Notes: a model not told the origin generated them from the sequence alone. 64,000 nucleotides of DNA from Parafrankia irregularis (GCF_001536285.1 NZ_FAOZ01000024.1:1-64000); one strand, 5' to 3'. Positions 43,153 through 52,641 are shown, counted from the stretch's first letter. Program-made: numbers and translations.

Positions 43153-44259
43153 ATGACGATCGAGCGGACGATGACGATCGAGCCTTTTCGGATCGACGTA
43201 CCTCAGAGCGACCTCGACGACCTGCACGCCCGCCTCGACCGCACCCGCTGGCCCGACGAGCTGCCAGGCGTCGGCGACGAGTTCGGCGTGGCGCTGGGCA
43301 GGGTGCGGGAGCTGGCCGACCACTGGCGCCACCGGTACGACTGGCGTGCCGCGGAAGCCGAGCTGAACAGCTACCCGCAGTTCGTCACCGAGATCGATGG
43401 CCAGCGAATCCACTTCCTGCACGTGCGCAGCCCGCGGCCGGATGCGCTCGGCCTGGTGCTCACGCACGGCTGGCCCGGGTCGATCGTGGAGTTCCTCGAC
43501 GTGATCGAGCCGCTGTCGGCCGACTTCCACGTGGTCGTCCCGTCGATTCCAGGCTGGGGCTTCTCCGGCCCCACCCACGAGCGCGGCTGGGATGTCGACC
43601 GGGTGGCGCGGGCCTGGGCCGAGCTGATGCGCCGGCTGGGATATCAGCGCTACGGCGCCCACGGTGGTGACTGGGGCTCGGCGATCTCCCGGGCGCTGTC
43701 TGCCCACGACGCCGAGCACGTCGTCGGTATTCACCTCAACTACCTGCCGACCCCGGCGGTTCCCGGCGACCCGGACCGTACCGAGCTCACCCCACAGGAC
43801 CAGGAGCGGCTCAGGCAGACCGAGGCCTACCTGCGGGCCCAGCCCGGCGTCCGGCAGATCAACGGCACCCGGCCGCAGACAGTGGCCTACGCGATCAACG
43901 ACTCGCCGGTCGGTCTGCTCGCCTGGCTGCTCGACGTGATGACGATGTGGGCGGCGGAGGATTTCCCGATCAGCGATGACCGGGTGCTCACCAACGTGAC
44001 GCTGTTCTGGCTGACCGGCACCGGCGGCACCGCGCCGCGCCTGCACCGGGAAACCAGCGGCCCGCCGTCGTGGAGGACCGTCCAACCGGTGGGTGTCCTC
44101 GTCCTGCCCGAGGACATCACCCGCTCGGTCCGGCCGTACGCCGAGCGCCGGCTGCCGATCACCCACTGGACGGAGGCCGACCGCGGCGGTCACTTCCCCG
44201 GGCTCGAGGTGCCTGAACTGCTCGCGGCCGACATCCGGGACTTCTTCCTGAGCCTGTGA
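43153..44259 (+). CDS. Epoxide hydrolase family protein
   Basis: 368 residues from ATG at 43153; an 18-base duplication at the start gives a second ATG at 43171. The N-terminal EHN domain ([23 protein letters not shown]) is typical of microsomal-type epoxide hydrolases. The oxyanion motif is LTHGWPGS, the nucleophile is Asp173 in HGGDWG, and the late acid and base lie near [10 protein letters not shown] and RGGHFPGLE. These enzymes add water to epoxides through an ester intermediate on Asp. Control by the adjacent MarR protein is inferred from the shared operator. Confidence 0.9.
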   Translation: MTIERTMTIEPFRIDVPQSDLDDLHARLDRTRWPDELPGVGDEFGVALGRVRELADHWRHRYDWRAAEAELNSYPQFVTEIDGQRIHFLHVRSPRPDALGLVLTHGWPGSIVEFLDVIEPLSADFHVVVPSIPGWGFSGPTHERGWDVDRVARAWAELMRRLGYQRYGAHGGDWGSAISRALSAHDAEHVVGIHLNYLPTPAVPGDPDRTELTPQDQERLRQTEAYLRAQPGVRQINGTRPQTVAYAINDSPVGLLAWLLDVMTMWAAEDFPISDDRVLTNVTLFWLTGTGGTAPRLHRETSGPPSWRTVQPVGVLVLPEDITRSVRPYAERRLPITHWTEADRGGHFPGLEVPELLAADIRDFFLSL

Positions 44260-44323
44260 ACGCCTCCTGAGCCTGTGAACGCCGCCGTCGTCAGGCGGGT
44301 ACCCGGCCAGGCGGGCATCCTGA

Positions 44324-44998
44324 TCAGGCGGCCACGGCACCCGACGGGACGTGTGGGATGGCCGAAGCCGGATCAACACCCGCGAACGCCAGCCCGATGA
44401 CGAAACCGGCGACCTCCTCGAGCTGACGCGCCCGGCTGAGCGGCCCCAGCACCGCCGGCACGCCACCGACATCCCGGACGAGATCGCTGGTGATCCGCAG
44501 CGCCGTCTCGTCGTCGCCGCATATCGCCACCGTCGGCCCCGGGGCGCCGCCGCTGTCGTCGCCGCCGCCGTTGCCGCGAGCGCGCGTCCACTGGTCGGCC
44601 GGGAAGAGATGGAACGCCTTCACGACGTGCGCTCCGGGGGCCGCCGCGGCGATCTGGCCGGCCGCGCCGCCAGGGTGTGCGGGAAGCAGGACACCGACGC
44701 CGTGCTCCACCGCGTTGGTCGGGTCGATCAGCGGAGTTCCCGCAAGCTGGCCGTCGGCGGCGCCGGCGCTGCGCAGGACGTCCTCGACGCCCTCCCACAG
44801 CACGGCGAGCAGCACAGCGTCACGTCCCGTGGCGGCCTCCCGCGGGGTGCCCGCCCGGGTCGGCCCGCCCAGGCGCTCGGCGAGTGCGTCCGCCTTCGCA
44901 CGGGACCGACCGCCGATCACCAGCTCGTGCCCGGCCTGGACCCAGCCTCGCCCCAGGCCCTCGGCCAGACCGCCCGTCCCCAGAATCCCGATTCGCAT
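44324..44998 (-). CDS. NADPH-dependent F420 reductase-like protein
   Basis: 224 residues from ATG at 44998. The Rossmann loop is IGILGTGGLAEGLGRGWV with the NADP-preferring GGRSRAKADAL next strand. AVLLAVLWEGVEDVL, LIDPTNAVEHG and HVVKAFHLFPADQW follow the order of the F420H2:NADP oxidoreductase/COG2085 family. Whether it uses F420 is not shown by sequence alone. Divergent from the HxlR regulator, with a 20-bp palindrome in the 124-base gap. Confidence 0.83.
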   Translation of the reverse strand: MRIGILGTGGLAEGLGRGWVQAGHELVIGGRSRAKADALAERLGGPTRAGTPREAATGRDAVLLAVLWEGVEDVLRSAGAADGQLAGTPLIDPTNAVEHGVGVLLPAHPGGAAGQIAAAAPGAHVVKAFHLFPADQWTRARGNGGGDDSGGAPGPTVAICGDDETALRITSDLVRDVGGVPAVLGPLSRARQLEEVAGFVIGLAFAGVDPASAIPHVPSGAVAA

Positions 44999-45079
44999 GC
45001 TCTCCGGTCCCTCTCGTCCGCTCTCGCGTTTCGCGCTCTGCGCGGAAACGCACGTCGAAAACGAACGCTAGGGATCCGT

Positions 45080-45099
45080 CACGCACCGATCGGTGCGTG
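45080..45099. promoter_or_regulatory. Perfect 20-bp palindrome, candidate HxlR operator
   Basis: CACGCACCGATCGGTGCGTG is its own reverse complement over all 20 bases. It lies 23 bases before the HxlR start and 81 before the start of the divergent reductase gene, so both promoters could be controlled from it. Confidence 0.75.
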
Positions 45100-45122
45100 C
45101 GAATCCTGCGACGATGTAGGGG

Positions 45123-45509
45123 ATGAGCGAGCACGGGAACCACTGCGAGCGGCTGATCGTGGACTGCCGGCTGCGGGCCGCGACCGAGCTTTTCGCCCAC
45201 ACCTGGGACCCGGTCGTGCTGGCGGCGCTGCAGTCGGGCGCCTGCCGGCGCCGCGAGCTGCGCGCCGCGATCGGTGGGATCAGCGACAAGGTCCTGACCG
45301 AGGCGTTGCGTCGGCTGTGCGCGCACGGCCTGGCGGAGCGCCGCGCCTTCGCGCAGGCCCCGCCGCGGGTCGAATACGCGTTGACACCGCTGGGGCGCAG
45401 CCTCGTGGAAGGGCCTATGCGGGCGCTGGCGGCCTGGATAACCGAACACGGCGACCAGCTGCTGGAGGCTCAGGAAGGCACGGCCGAACTGCGACCCAGC
45501 GGAAGCTGA
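45123..45509 (+). CDS. HxlR-family transcriptional regulator
   Basis: 128 residues from ATG at 45123. The HxlR winged helix has the usual N-terminal Cys (HCERLIVDCRLRAATELF), HTWDPVVLAALQSGACRRRELRAAIGGISDKVLTEALRRL and the wing VEYALTPLGRSLVEGPM. Such regulators often sense aldehydes or oxidants through the Cys. Divergent from the F420-reductase-like gene across a perfect palindrome, so it probably controls that gene and itself. A dispersed repeat hairpin begins 31 bases after its stop. Confidence 0.9.
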   Translation: MSEHGNHCERLIVDCRLRAATELFAHTWDPVVLAALQSGACRRRELRAAIGGISDKVLTEALRRLCAHGLAERRAFAQAPPRVEYALTPLGRSLVEGPMRALAAWITEHGDQLLEAQEGTAELRPSGS

Positions 45510-45540
45510 CGCCAGCCCTCGCCTGGCAATCGGCAAGAGC

Positions 45541-45576
45541 GAAGAATTTTGGTCGTCGGAACGACAAAAATCCTTC
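45541..45576. repeat. Dispersed hairpin repeat, short copy
   Basis: Arms 45541-45556 and 45561-45576 (GAAGAATTTTGGTCGT and a complement with two mismatches) form the hairpin core of the family at 2440, 14634 and 62540. It separates the HxlR gene from the dioxygenase gene. Confidence 0.75.
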
Positions 45577-45638
45577 ATTCTTGCGACTTGTCAAACCGGG
45601 TCGCCGAACCAGCAGGCTCTCGGAGGTCCGCCCGTCGA

Positions 45639-46502
45639 CTACCGATCTTGACCGGTGTCATTCTGTGACCGGCTCGCCACCGCCACCGATGCGACGTGTC
45701 GGACGCCGGCCCCGAGACCGCGGCGGACGGCGAGCTCCACCGGGGAGTAGGCGCCGTCGGTGCGCTCCAGGTCGAGCAGGCCTGCCGGGTCGAGCGGCGG
45801 CTGGGCGAGGAAACGCGGCACGGCCCCGCGGTGCCGTTGCGCAGCGTGGATGAGGAACGGATGGCACAGGTAGACGTCGCCGGCCTGACCCGTCGCGAGA
45901 GCCGTCGGGCGGTCGGGGCTGTCGAGCCTGCCGGCCGCGTCCATCTCCCGGCACAGCTCCAGGCCGTCCCGGCCCTGGTCGCCGGCGGGCGCGAGGAAGG
46001 GCGGGACGTCGAGATGGGATCCGGCCTTGATGCGGGTCGGGGCGTCGTCGGGGCCGACATCGGAGAACAGGAACAGCATCAGCAGCGCGCGGCCACGTGA
46101 TCTGATGTTCAGCCAGGGCCAGGTCGCACCGTGCGGAAGATAGCCGCCGTCCATGTGCCAGCCGGTGTCACCAGGGTCGTCGGCGTGGGGGAACCGGATC
46201 GGGAAGGTACCCAGGCCGGTGCGGGGCAGCCACCGCCCGGCCCCCACGAGCTGGTCGTAGGCGCTGCGCAGCCGTGCTGTGTTGGCGGCCTCGTGGAACG
46301 GCCTACCGGCGCTTCCGCCGAGGCGGATGACGGGTCTCGTCCAGGTCGCTGGGTCGTCGGGGTCAAGGCCGGTCATCCGCCACAGCATCGACCGGCCCTC
46401 GTCGGCCAACGTTCGCGGGAACGCCTCGGGCACCCGGACGAACCCGTCGTCCACGAAGCTCTGAACCTCACCCTCCGTCAGCGTCGGTGCCGCGGTCACC
46501 AT
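45639..46502 (-). CDS. Phytanoyl-CoA dioxygenase family protein
   Basis: 287 residues from ATG at 46502. Fe(II)/2-oxoglutarate landmarks: GWHMDGGYLP (H-x-D) and the distal His in VYLCHPFLIHAAQ, with a following Arg (HRGAVPRF) that may bind 2-oxoglutarate. An N-terminal helical VQSFVDDGFVRVPEAFP is typical. The enzyme should hydroxylate a small metabolite; the substrate cannot be read. Single gene. The TetR gene at 46623 is on the same strand upstream with 120 bases between, so it may be cotranscribed. Confidence 0.86.
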   Translation of the reverse strand: MVTAAPTLTEGEVQSFVDDGFVRVPEAFPRTLADEGRSMLWRMTGLDPDDPATWTRPVIRLGGSAGRPFHEAANTARLRSAYDQLVGAGRWLPRTGLGTFPIRFPHADDPGDTGWHMDGGYLPHGATWPWLNIRSRGRALLMLFLFSDVGPDDAPTRIKAGSHLDVPPFLAPAGDQGRDGLELCREMDAAGRLDSPDRPTALATGQAGDVYLCHPFLIHAAQRHRGAVPRFLAQPPLDPAGLLDLERTDGAYSPVELAVRRGLGAGVRHVASVAVASRSQNDTGQDR

Positions 46503-46622
46503 GCACCACCTCCGCCCGAGACGATCGCCGACCGGTCTCGATCGCTCAAACGAATTTCGCCACCGAGCCTCTCGTGGCTCTTCGTGCCCGAAGGTCGACG
46601 GATCCGCGTCATCGGATCCGCG

Positions 46623-47231
46623 TCATCGGGTCCCGGGTGGACGCAGACCGTCGAACACGACGGTGAGCGTTCGAGTGCGCAGGTCCTGGTCCCAGTCACC
46701 GCGCAGGGCCGCCTGACAGACGGCGGTGAGGAGCGCAAGCACCTCCGGTACGCGGACGTCGGCCCGCACGGCGCCGACCTGCTGGGCGCGGGTGAGGAGC
46801 GCCTCGATCGGTTGCCGCAGCGCGTGGACGGGCTTGGCCACCGGCAGATCGATGCCGGAGGTGGCGAGGAGGTCGACGACGGTCTTCTTCGCCGCCGCCT
46901 GCTCGACCATGCCCGTGAAGAAGGTGAACAGACTGGTGGCGGGATCACCTTCGGCGACCAGGGCCTCGACTTCGGTTCCCAGCCGCTCCACAAGATCGCC
47001 GACGAGCGCCCCCAGCAGGGCTTCCTTGGTCGGGAAGTGCCGGAAGACGGTGCCGATGGCGACCCCGGCCCGTCGGGCCACCTCCTCGGTCGACGCCGAG
47101 GTGCCCTTCTCGGCGAAGACGGCCTCAGCGGCCTCCAGGATGCGTGCTCGGTTACGCCGGGCGTCCGCACGCAGGCCCTGACTCGCCGGCCGGCCGTCTC
47201 GATGGGCCGACGATGCGCTGTCTGTGGTCAT
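46623..47231 (-). CDS. TetR-family transcriptional regulator
   Basis: 202 residues from ATG at 47231. The N-terminal helix-turn-helix is AEAVFAEKGTSASTEEVARRAGVAIGTVFRHFPTKEALL. The C-terminal ligand domain includes LFTFFTGMVEQAAAKKTVVDLL and is of SACE_7040-like type. It is divergent from the SnoaL-like gene. Two 14-bp dyads at 47262-47275 and 47284-47297 lie in the promoter between them, so it is very likely the repressor of that promoter. Confidence 0.92.
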   Translation of the reverse strand: MTTDSASSAHRDGRPASQGLRADARRNRARILEAAEAVFAEKGTSASTEEVARRAGVAIGTVFRHFPTKEALLGALVGDLVERLGTEVEALVAEGDPATSLFTFFTGMVEQAAAKKTVVDLLATSGIDLPVAKPVHALRQPIEALLTRAQQVGAVRADVRVPEVLALLTAVCQAALRGDWDQDLRTRTLTVVFDGLRPPGTR

Positions 47232-47252
47232 AAGCGATGTCCCGGGTTGGCG

Positions 47253-47282
47253 TTGACAACATGAGTCATGACTCACTATATT
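47253..47282 (+). promoter_or_regulatory. Promoter of the SnoaL-like gene
   Basis: TTGACA at 47253-47258 and TATATT at 47277-47282 with an 18-base spacer, pointing at the gene starting at 47362. The first TetR dyad fills the spacer. This is one of the few consensus-like promoters in the window. Confidence 0.75.
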
Positions 47283-47297
47283 CTGAGTCTCTACTCA
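47262..47297. promoter_or_regulatory. Two TetR-type operator dyads
   Basis: TGAGTCATGACTCA (47262-47275) is a perfect 14-bp palindrome. TGAGTCTCTACTCA (47284-47297) has the same 5-base arms. Starts are 22 bp apart, about two helical turns, so two dimers could bind the same DNA face, over the -35/-10 spacer and start site. Confidence 0.8.
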
Positions 47298-47361
47298 TGT
47301 TAGCTCGGCGGCTGCCCTGCGCTGCCGGCGGTCGCCCACCACCGAGCTGGAGGGATCGCAC

Positions 47362-47835
47362 GTGGTGTCGCCTTCCGTTGTCCGAAACCCCGGTCCGCGT
47401 GCCGCTTATGCTCGATTTCAGGAGATGCTGCTCGGGGATGCCCCTGAAGCGGCCGACGATCTGTATGCCGATGATGTGGTCATCGAGTTTCCGTTCGCCC
47501 GTCCGGGCATGCCAAACCGCTTCGAGGGGCGCGAGTCGTTCAAGGCCTTCACCTCGACGCAGAGCGTTGCGTTGCCGGTGCGTTTCGAGGGGTTCCGGAA
47601 CGTGGTCATTCACGACACGGCCGACCCTGAGGTGATAATTGTGGAGTACGACCTGGCCGGGACAGTGACCACCACCGGCCAGCGGGCGTCACAGCCGTTT
47701 CTTCTCGTGCTCAGGGTCCGTGGCGGGCGGATTGTCCACCTTCGCGAATACCAGAATGTCCTCGGTATGGCCGCCGCGCTGGGGCAGCTCCCGGCCCTGT
47801 TGGCCAGTATTCGCCCCGAGTCGGTCAACCCCTAG
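47362..47835 (+). CDS. SnoaL/NTF2-like protein
   Basis: 157 residues from GTG at 47362 with GGAGG nearby. The cone-shaped fold is suggested by AYARFQEMLLGDAPEAADDLYADDVVIEFPFARPG, a mid-segment FRNVVIHDTADPEVIIVEYDLAG and the final RIVHLREYQNVLGMAAAL. Members bind or isomerise small polyketide-like or steroid-like molecules. It is under the predicted TetR promoter. Its 3' end supplies one copy of the 36-bp direct repeat (47719-47754), and its TAG stop overlaps the stop of the LLM remnant on the other strand. Confidence 0.85.
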   Translation: MVSPSVVRNPGPRAAYARFQEMLLGDAPEAADDLYADDVVIEFPFARPGMPNRFEGRESFKAFTSTQSVALPVRFEGFRNVVIHDTADPEVIIVEYDLAGTVTTTGQRASQPFLLVLRVRGGRIVHLREYQNVLGMAAALGQLPALLASIRPESVNP

Positions 47836-48058
47836 GCTGGGACTGCCCGTTGGGCCAGCGAGGCCAGGTGGTCCAGGGCGCGCATCGCCGTCTCGGCGTC
47901 GGTGACGGGAAGCAGGCTGAACAGGATGCGACGGACCCCGAGGGTCGCGACCTTCTCGACGGTCGCCTCGTCGGGATCGGCCAGGGTCGCGATCACCGGC
48001 GGCGTGGGCACTCCGGCCCTGTCGTGGCGGGCGGATTGTCCACCTTCGCGAATACCAG
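47719..48058. repeat. 36-bp exact direct repeat pair, 304-bp period
   Basis: Positions 47719-47754 and 48023-48058 are identical over 36 bases and differ on both sides. The first copy is inside the SnoaL-like coding sequence. The second is joined to the truncated end of an LLM oxidoreductase remnant. It looks like a recombination scar where a piece of the SnoaL gene was copied. Confidence 0.9.
47832..48022 (-). pseudogene. LLM-class (F420-type) oxidoreductase remnant
   Basis: About 62 codons on the minus strand: GVPTPPVIATLADPDEATVE, then ATLGVRRILFSLLPVTDAE and the closing ALDHLASLAQ. This is the C-terminal pattern of luciferase-like F420-dependent oxidoreductases, which are normally about 280-300 residues. 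Upstream it joins the second copy of the 36-bp direct repeat at 48023, whose sequence comes from the SnoaL-like gene. It therefore has no proper 5' end and is not a functional enzyme gene. Confidence 0.75.
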
Positions 48059-48092
48059 TGAGGGTCAAGCGCGACAGCGGAGGCGGTGCCGG

Positions 48093-48434
48093 ATGCGGAT
48101 CGGTGAGCTGTCACAGCGATCCGGCGCGAGCGTGCGCTCGCTGCGTCATTACGAGCAGCACGGCCTGCTCGTGGCCGACCGTGGCGCGAACGGTTACCGG
48201 CATTTCCCGGAGTCCGCGGTGGAGGCAGTTGCCCGGATCCAGGCGCTGCTCGGCGCCGGGCTATCGGTCGCGACGATCCGCCGGGTGCTTCCCTGCACCC
48301 TTGACGCGACGCCGAGGATCGTCCCGTGTGCCGAGCTGTCGGCGACACTGCGCCGCGAGCTGGCTCGGCTCGACAGGCAGGCCGCGCAACTCGAGCACGC
48401 CCGAGGCATGATCTCGGCGATGCTCACAGCCTGA
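48093..48434 (+). CDS. MerR-family transcriptional regulator
   Basis: 113 residues from ATG at 48093, GGAGG ten bases upstream. The helix-turn-helix is MRIGELSQRSGASVRSLRHY followed by the wing GYRHFPESAVEAVARIQ. The dimerisation helix at the end is LARLDRQAAQLEHARGMISAML. A single Cys pair (PCTLDATPRIVPCAEL) could bind metal or sense redox state. The start is only 35 bases from the recombination scar at 48058, so the original promoter or partner gene may have been altered. Confidence 0.88.
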   Translation: MRIGELSQRSGASVRSLRHYEQHGLLVADRGANGYRHFPESAVEAVARIQALLGAGLSVATIRRVLPCTLDATPRIVPCAELSATLRRELARLDRQAAQLEHARGMISAMLTA

Positions 48435-48588
48435 CGCTCCGCGCTCCCGCGTGGTGCACGGTGCGGCACCAGGAAAGCCGGACAGGAAAGCCAGAAGCGG
48501 TCGGCTAGGATCGAGGGACGCATCGCGTGTCGGTCACCGGCAGGGTGAGGCATGGAGGTGCTGAGATGCCTCTGGAGGCACTCCACTC

Positions 48589-48975
48589 ATGTCAGTCGAG
48601 CTGAACCACACCATCGTCCATGCGCGGGACAAGCGCGAGTCGGCGGAATTTCTCGCGCAGATCCTGGGGCTTGCGGTCGGAGCCGAATGGGGTCCGTTCA
48701 TCCCGGTTTCCACCAGTAACGGCGTGACTCTCGATTTCGCCACCGTTCCCGACGGTTCCATCACCATGCAGCACTACGCCTTCCTCGTCTCGGACGAGGA
48801 GTTCGACGCAGCCTTCGCCCGGATCCAGCGGGCCGGTATCACCTACTATGCGGATCCGCATATGAAGCAGGTGGGTGAGATCAACCATCATCACGGTGGG
48901 CGCGGTCTGTACTTCCTCGATCCGTCCGGGCACGGCATGGAGATCATCACCCGCCCCTACGACTTCGCGTCCTGA
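48589..48975 (+). CDS. VOC-family (glyoxalase/bleomycin resistance) protein
   Basis: 128 residues from ATG at 48589. Begins with the family strand VELNHTIVHARDKRESAEFLAQILGL. A second beta-alpha-beta-beta-beta unit has HYAFLVSDEEFDAAFARIQ and LYFLDPSGHGMEIITRPY. Candidate metal ligands are the early His and the Glu in GHGMEI. Members act on small electrophiles or bind drugs. Single gene, 154 bases after the MerR gene. Confidence 0.88.
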   Translation: MSVELNHTIVHARDKRESAEFLAQILGLAVGAEWGPFIPVSTSNGVTLDFATVPDGSITMQHYAFLVSDEEFDAAFARIQRAGITYYADPHMKQVGEINHHHGGRGLYFLDPSGHGMEIITRPYDFAS

Positions 48976-49152
48976 GACGGGGAGTGCCGGTCTCGTAGCC
49001 TCGCCGGGGCTGTGGGAGGGGCGTCGGTTCCGCCCACAGCCCTGTGATCGAACGGCAGAATTTTTCGCCGGGGTGTCGAGAAGTCGGTGCCGGCTCCGTC
49101 CCAGGGGCATGAGTGGCCAGGGCAGGCCACCCGACGTACCAGGAGGACGAGA

Positions 49153-49563
49153 GTGAAGTACCTGCTGCTCAAGCACTACCGTGGCGGCCCGGCCCCCACC
49201 TGGGACTGGGCACCGATGGACCAGTGGACGCCGCAGGAGGTCGACGCGCACATCCAGTACATGCGCGACTTCGCGGACCGGCTGAAGGATTCGGGCGAGT
49301 TCGTCGGCGAGGCGGCGCTGGCACCCGAAGGCACCTTCGTCCGGTACGACGGTGAGGGGCGACCGCCGGTGACGGACGGACCGTTCGCCGAGACCAAGGA
49401 TCTCATCGCCGGCTGGATGATCATCGACGTCGATTCCGGGGACCGCGCGCTCCAGCTGGCCGGGGAGCTCTCCGCCGCTCCCGGGCCAGGCGGGAAGCCG
49501 ATCCACGAGTGGCTCGAGGTCCGCCCGTTCCTCACCGAGCCACCGAAGACGGTCACCGAATAA
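49153..49563 (+). CDS. YCII/DGPF-domain protein paired with an ECF42 sigma factor
   Basis: 136 residues from GTG at 49153 with an excellent AGGAGG seven bases upstream. It carries the DGPFAETKD signature that gives the family its name, preceded by FVGEAALAPEGTFVRYDGEG and followed by LIAGWMIIDVDSGDRALQLAGEL. DGPF proteins are the conserved partners of ECF42-type sigma factors, as with the gene that starts 30 bases downstream. Their biochemical role is not settled. Confidence 0.9.
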   Translation: MKYLLLKHYRGGPAPTWDWAPMDQWTPQEVDAHIQYMRDFADRLKDSGEFVGEAALAPEGTFVRYDGEGRPPVTDGPFAETKDLIAGWMIIDVDSGDRALQLAGELSAAPGPGGKPIHEWLEVRPFLTEPPKTVTE

Positions 49564-49593
49564 CGGCAGGCGTCGAGTAACGGCAGGCACTGG

Positions 49594-50817
<1,224 letters not shown>

Positions 50818-50860
50818 GCGCCGGAGATGTTCTCCCCTCCCTCGCCCGGTCGCGTGATCC

Positions 50861-51337
50861 CTAGCGGGACAGCGGACCTTCGGCGACCTCGGCGAGCTGC
50901 TTGGTCACGCTGCCCCAGCCGTCGAAGAAACCGAGCTCCTCGTGACGGGCTCGGGCGGCCGGGTCGCCGTGGCGGACGACAGCCCGGTAGGTCGTGCCGT
51001 CTGGATGGTCCGCCAGGATGATCTCCGCGGTCATGGCGACCGGAGCGGGGCTTGTGGGCCGCCAGGCGCTGTCGATCGCGTTCGTGAAGACGATGCGCTC
51101 GAGCTCGTCGACGACGAGGAAGGTCGCGTCCATATGCGGGACGAACTCGACCCCGTCGTCGCTGAGCAGGGTCACGAGCCCACCGCCGGGCCGGACGTCC
51201 AGACGCTCGACCCGGCACAGGGTCGGCGCGGGTAGCCACCACTTCTCGAAGCGGGACGGGTCCGTCCACGCGCCCCACACGGCGGCCCGGGGGGCGCGGA
51301 TGACCCGCTCCAGGGTGAGGTCCAGGTCGGGATTCAT
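50861..51337 (-). CDS. AHSA1-like SRPBCC protein
   Basis: 158 residues from ATG at 51337, in an ATGA overlap with the ArsR gene. Landmarks of the AHSA1/CalC group: LTLERVIRAPRAAVWGAWTDPSRFEKWWLP, GGGLVTLLSDDG and FFDGWGSVTKQLAEV. Ligand unknown. ArsR-AHSA1 pairs are common in actinobacteria; the protein probably binds the small molecule relevant to its regulator. Confidence 0.9.
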   Translation of the reverse strand: MNPDLDLTLERVIRAPRAAVWGAWTDPSRFEKWWLPAPTLCRVERLDVRPGGGLVTLLSDDGVEFVPHMDATFLVVDELERIVFTNAIDSAWRPTSPAPVAMTAEIILADHPDGTTYRAVVRHGDPAARARHEELGFFDGWGSVTKQLAEVAEGPLSR

Positions 51338-51759
51338 CGGTTCTCCTCCGGGTCGTCGATGAGGCGTTCGGTGACGGGCTGTTCGGTGACGGGCTGTTCG
51401 GTGACGGGCTGTTCGGCGACGAGGTGTTCTGTGGCGAGGTGTTCTGTGACGAGGCGTTCGAGGCGATCGGTGCGTGCCTCCCAGAGCCGGCGCTGCTCGC
51501 CGAGCCAGTCGTCGACGAGCGCCAGGCGCTCGCGGTTGAGCACGCAGGTGCGCACCCGGCCCGACTTGACCGTGTGGATCAGGCCGTTCGACTCGAGCGT
51601 GCGTACGTGCTTCATGAAAGAGGGAAGGGTCATCGGGAACTCGCGGGCGAGGTCGCCGACGCTCGTCGGTCCCTGGCCGAGGCGCCGGATGACGCCGCGC
51701 CGGGTGGGGTCGGCGAGGGCGACGAACACGCCGTCGAGCTCCGCCGAATACTGTGCCAT
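51334..51759 (-). CDS. ArsR-family transcriptional regulator
   Basis: 141 residues from ATG at 51759. Winged helix: VFVALADPTRRGVIRRLGQGPTSVGDLAREFPMTLPSFMKHVRTLESNGLI. There are no metal-binding Cys, so a small-molecule type. The tail contains three exact VTEQP repeats (coded 51371-51415) plus degenerate copies. It overlaps the AHSA1 gene downstream. The 9-bp inverted repeat just upstream (51763-51792) is the likely autoregulatory operator. Confidence 0.9.
   Translation of the reverse strand: MAQYSAELDGVFVALADPTRRGVIRRLGQGPTSVGDLAREFPMTLPSFMKHVRTLESNGLIHTVKSGRVRTCVLNRERLALVDDWLGEQRRLWEARTDRLERLVTEHLATEHLVAEQPVTEQPVTEQPVTERLIDDPEENR
51371..51415 (-). repeat. 15-bp tandem repeat at the end of the ArsR gene
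   Basis: Three copies of gtgacgggctgttcg (the last ending in c) and diverged copies to about 51460 encode VTEQP/VTEHL-type pentapeptides in the C-terminal tail. Confidence 0.85.
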
Positions 51760-51762
51760 GAA

Positions 51763-51792
51763 GCTAAGTATTGCCGTGTCGAGATACTTAGC
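51763..51792. promoter_or_regulatory. Inverted repeat, candidate ArsR operator
   Basis: Arms GCTAAGTAT (51763-51771) and ATACTTAGC (51784-51792) with a 12-base spacer, starting four bases before the ArsR start codon on the minus strand. It is strongly AT-rich against the background. Confidence 0.7.
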
Positions 51793-51864
51793 GCAAGGGC
51801 AAAGTATTCGATCGGCGTGTCACTCCAGGTCCTGGTGCGGGTGCCAACCGCGTAGCCTCACAGC

Positions 51865-52641
51865 GTGTCCGAGTCTGTGAACTTCGACCGCATGGCGGAC
51901 CGTTACGACCAGACACGCGGCGGTGAGGAACGTGGGCGTCGGGTGGCCGCTGCGCTCGCGCCGCACCTGGGCGGCCACCCGCACGGCGGCACACTGCTGG
52001 AGATCGGCGTGGGCACCGGCCTGATCTCCGCCGGGTTCGCCGGGCTCGGATGGTCCGTGGTCGGTGTGGACGTTTCCGAGCGGATGCTCGCCCACGCCGC
52101 CCGGCGGCTGCCCGGCCGGGTGCTGCGCGCCGACGCGGCCGCGATCCCCTTCCGGGCCGGAGCCGTCGATGCCTGCGTGGCGGTGCACGTGATCCACCTG
52201 GTCGGAGATCCGGGCGCGGCGCTGGCCGAGGTGGCCCGGGTGCTGCGCCCCGGCGGCCGGTTCGCGTTCGTCGGAGCTGGGAAGCATCATGGATCCGACG
52301 TGGCCGAGATCGTCGGCGCGATGCAGGCCGAGCTGAGCGGCGGGGCGCCGCGCCGGGACGACCCCGAAGCCGTCACCCGCCTCGCCGAGCGGGCCGGCCT
52401 GCGCCAGATGGCAGGCCTCGCCATCACAGACTCGGGACGCCCGTCGACCCCGCTGGAGTCCGCCCGCCAGATCGAGCTGCGGACCTGGTCGCATCTGTGG
52501 TCCGTCCCCCCGGCCCAGTGGACGTCGGTCGTCGAGCCGGCGCTGGAAGCGCTGCGTGGCCTCCCGGACCCCACCGAGCCCCGGTCGGACCGGATCAGCA
52601 CCCCGTCACTCGTCTTCGCGAAGCCCGCCGCGGCCGGCTGA
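51865..52641 (+). CDS. Class I SAM-dependent methyltransferase
   Basis: 258 residues from GTG at 51865. The SAM site is LLEIGVGTGLISAGFAGLG (motif I) with the next strand VVGVDVSERML, and motif for the acceptor loop VLRADAAAIPFRAGAVDACVAVHVIHLV. RVLRPGGRFAFVGA is typical of UbiE/COQ5-like small-molecule methyltransferases. The substrate is unknown. Single gene, convergent with the MarR gene downstream. Confidence 0.9.
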   Translation: MSESVNFDRMADRYDQTRGGEERGRRVAAALAPHLGGHPHGGTLLEIGVGTGLISAGFAGLGWSVVGVDVSERMLAHAARRLPGRVLRADAAAIPFRAGAVDACVAVHVIHLVGDPGAALAEVARVLRPGGRFAFVGAGKHHGSDVAEIVGAMQAELSGGAPRRDDPEAVTRLAERAGLRQMAGLAITDSGRPSTPLESARQIELRTWSHLWSVPPAQWTSVVEPALEALRGLPDPTEPRSDRISTPSLVFAKPAAAG

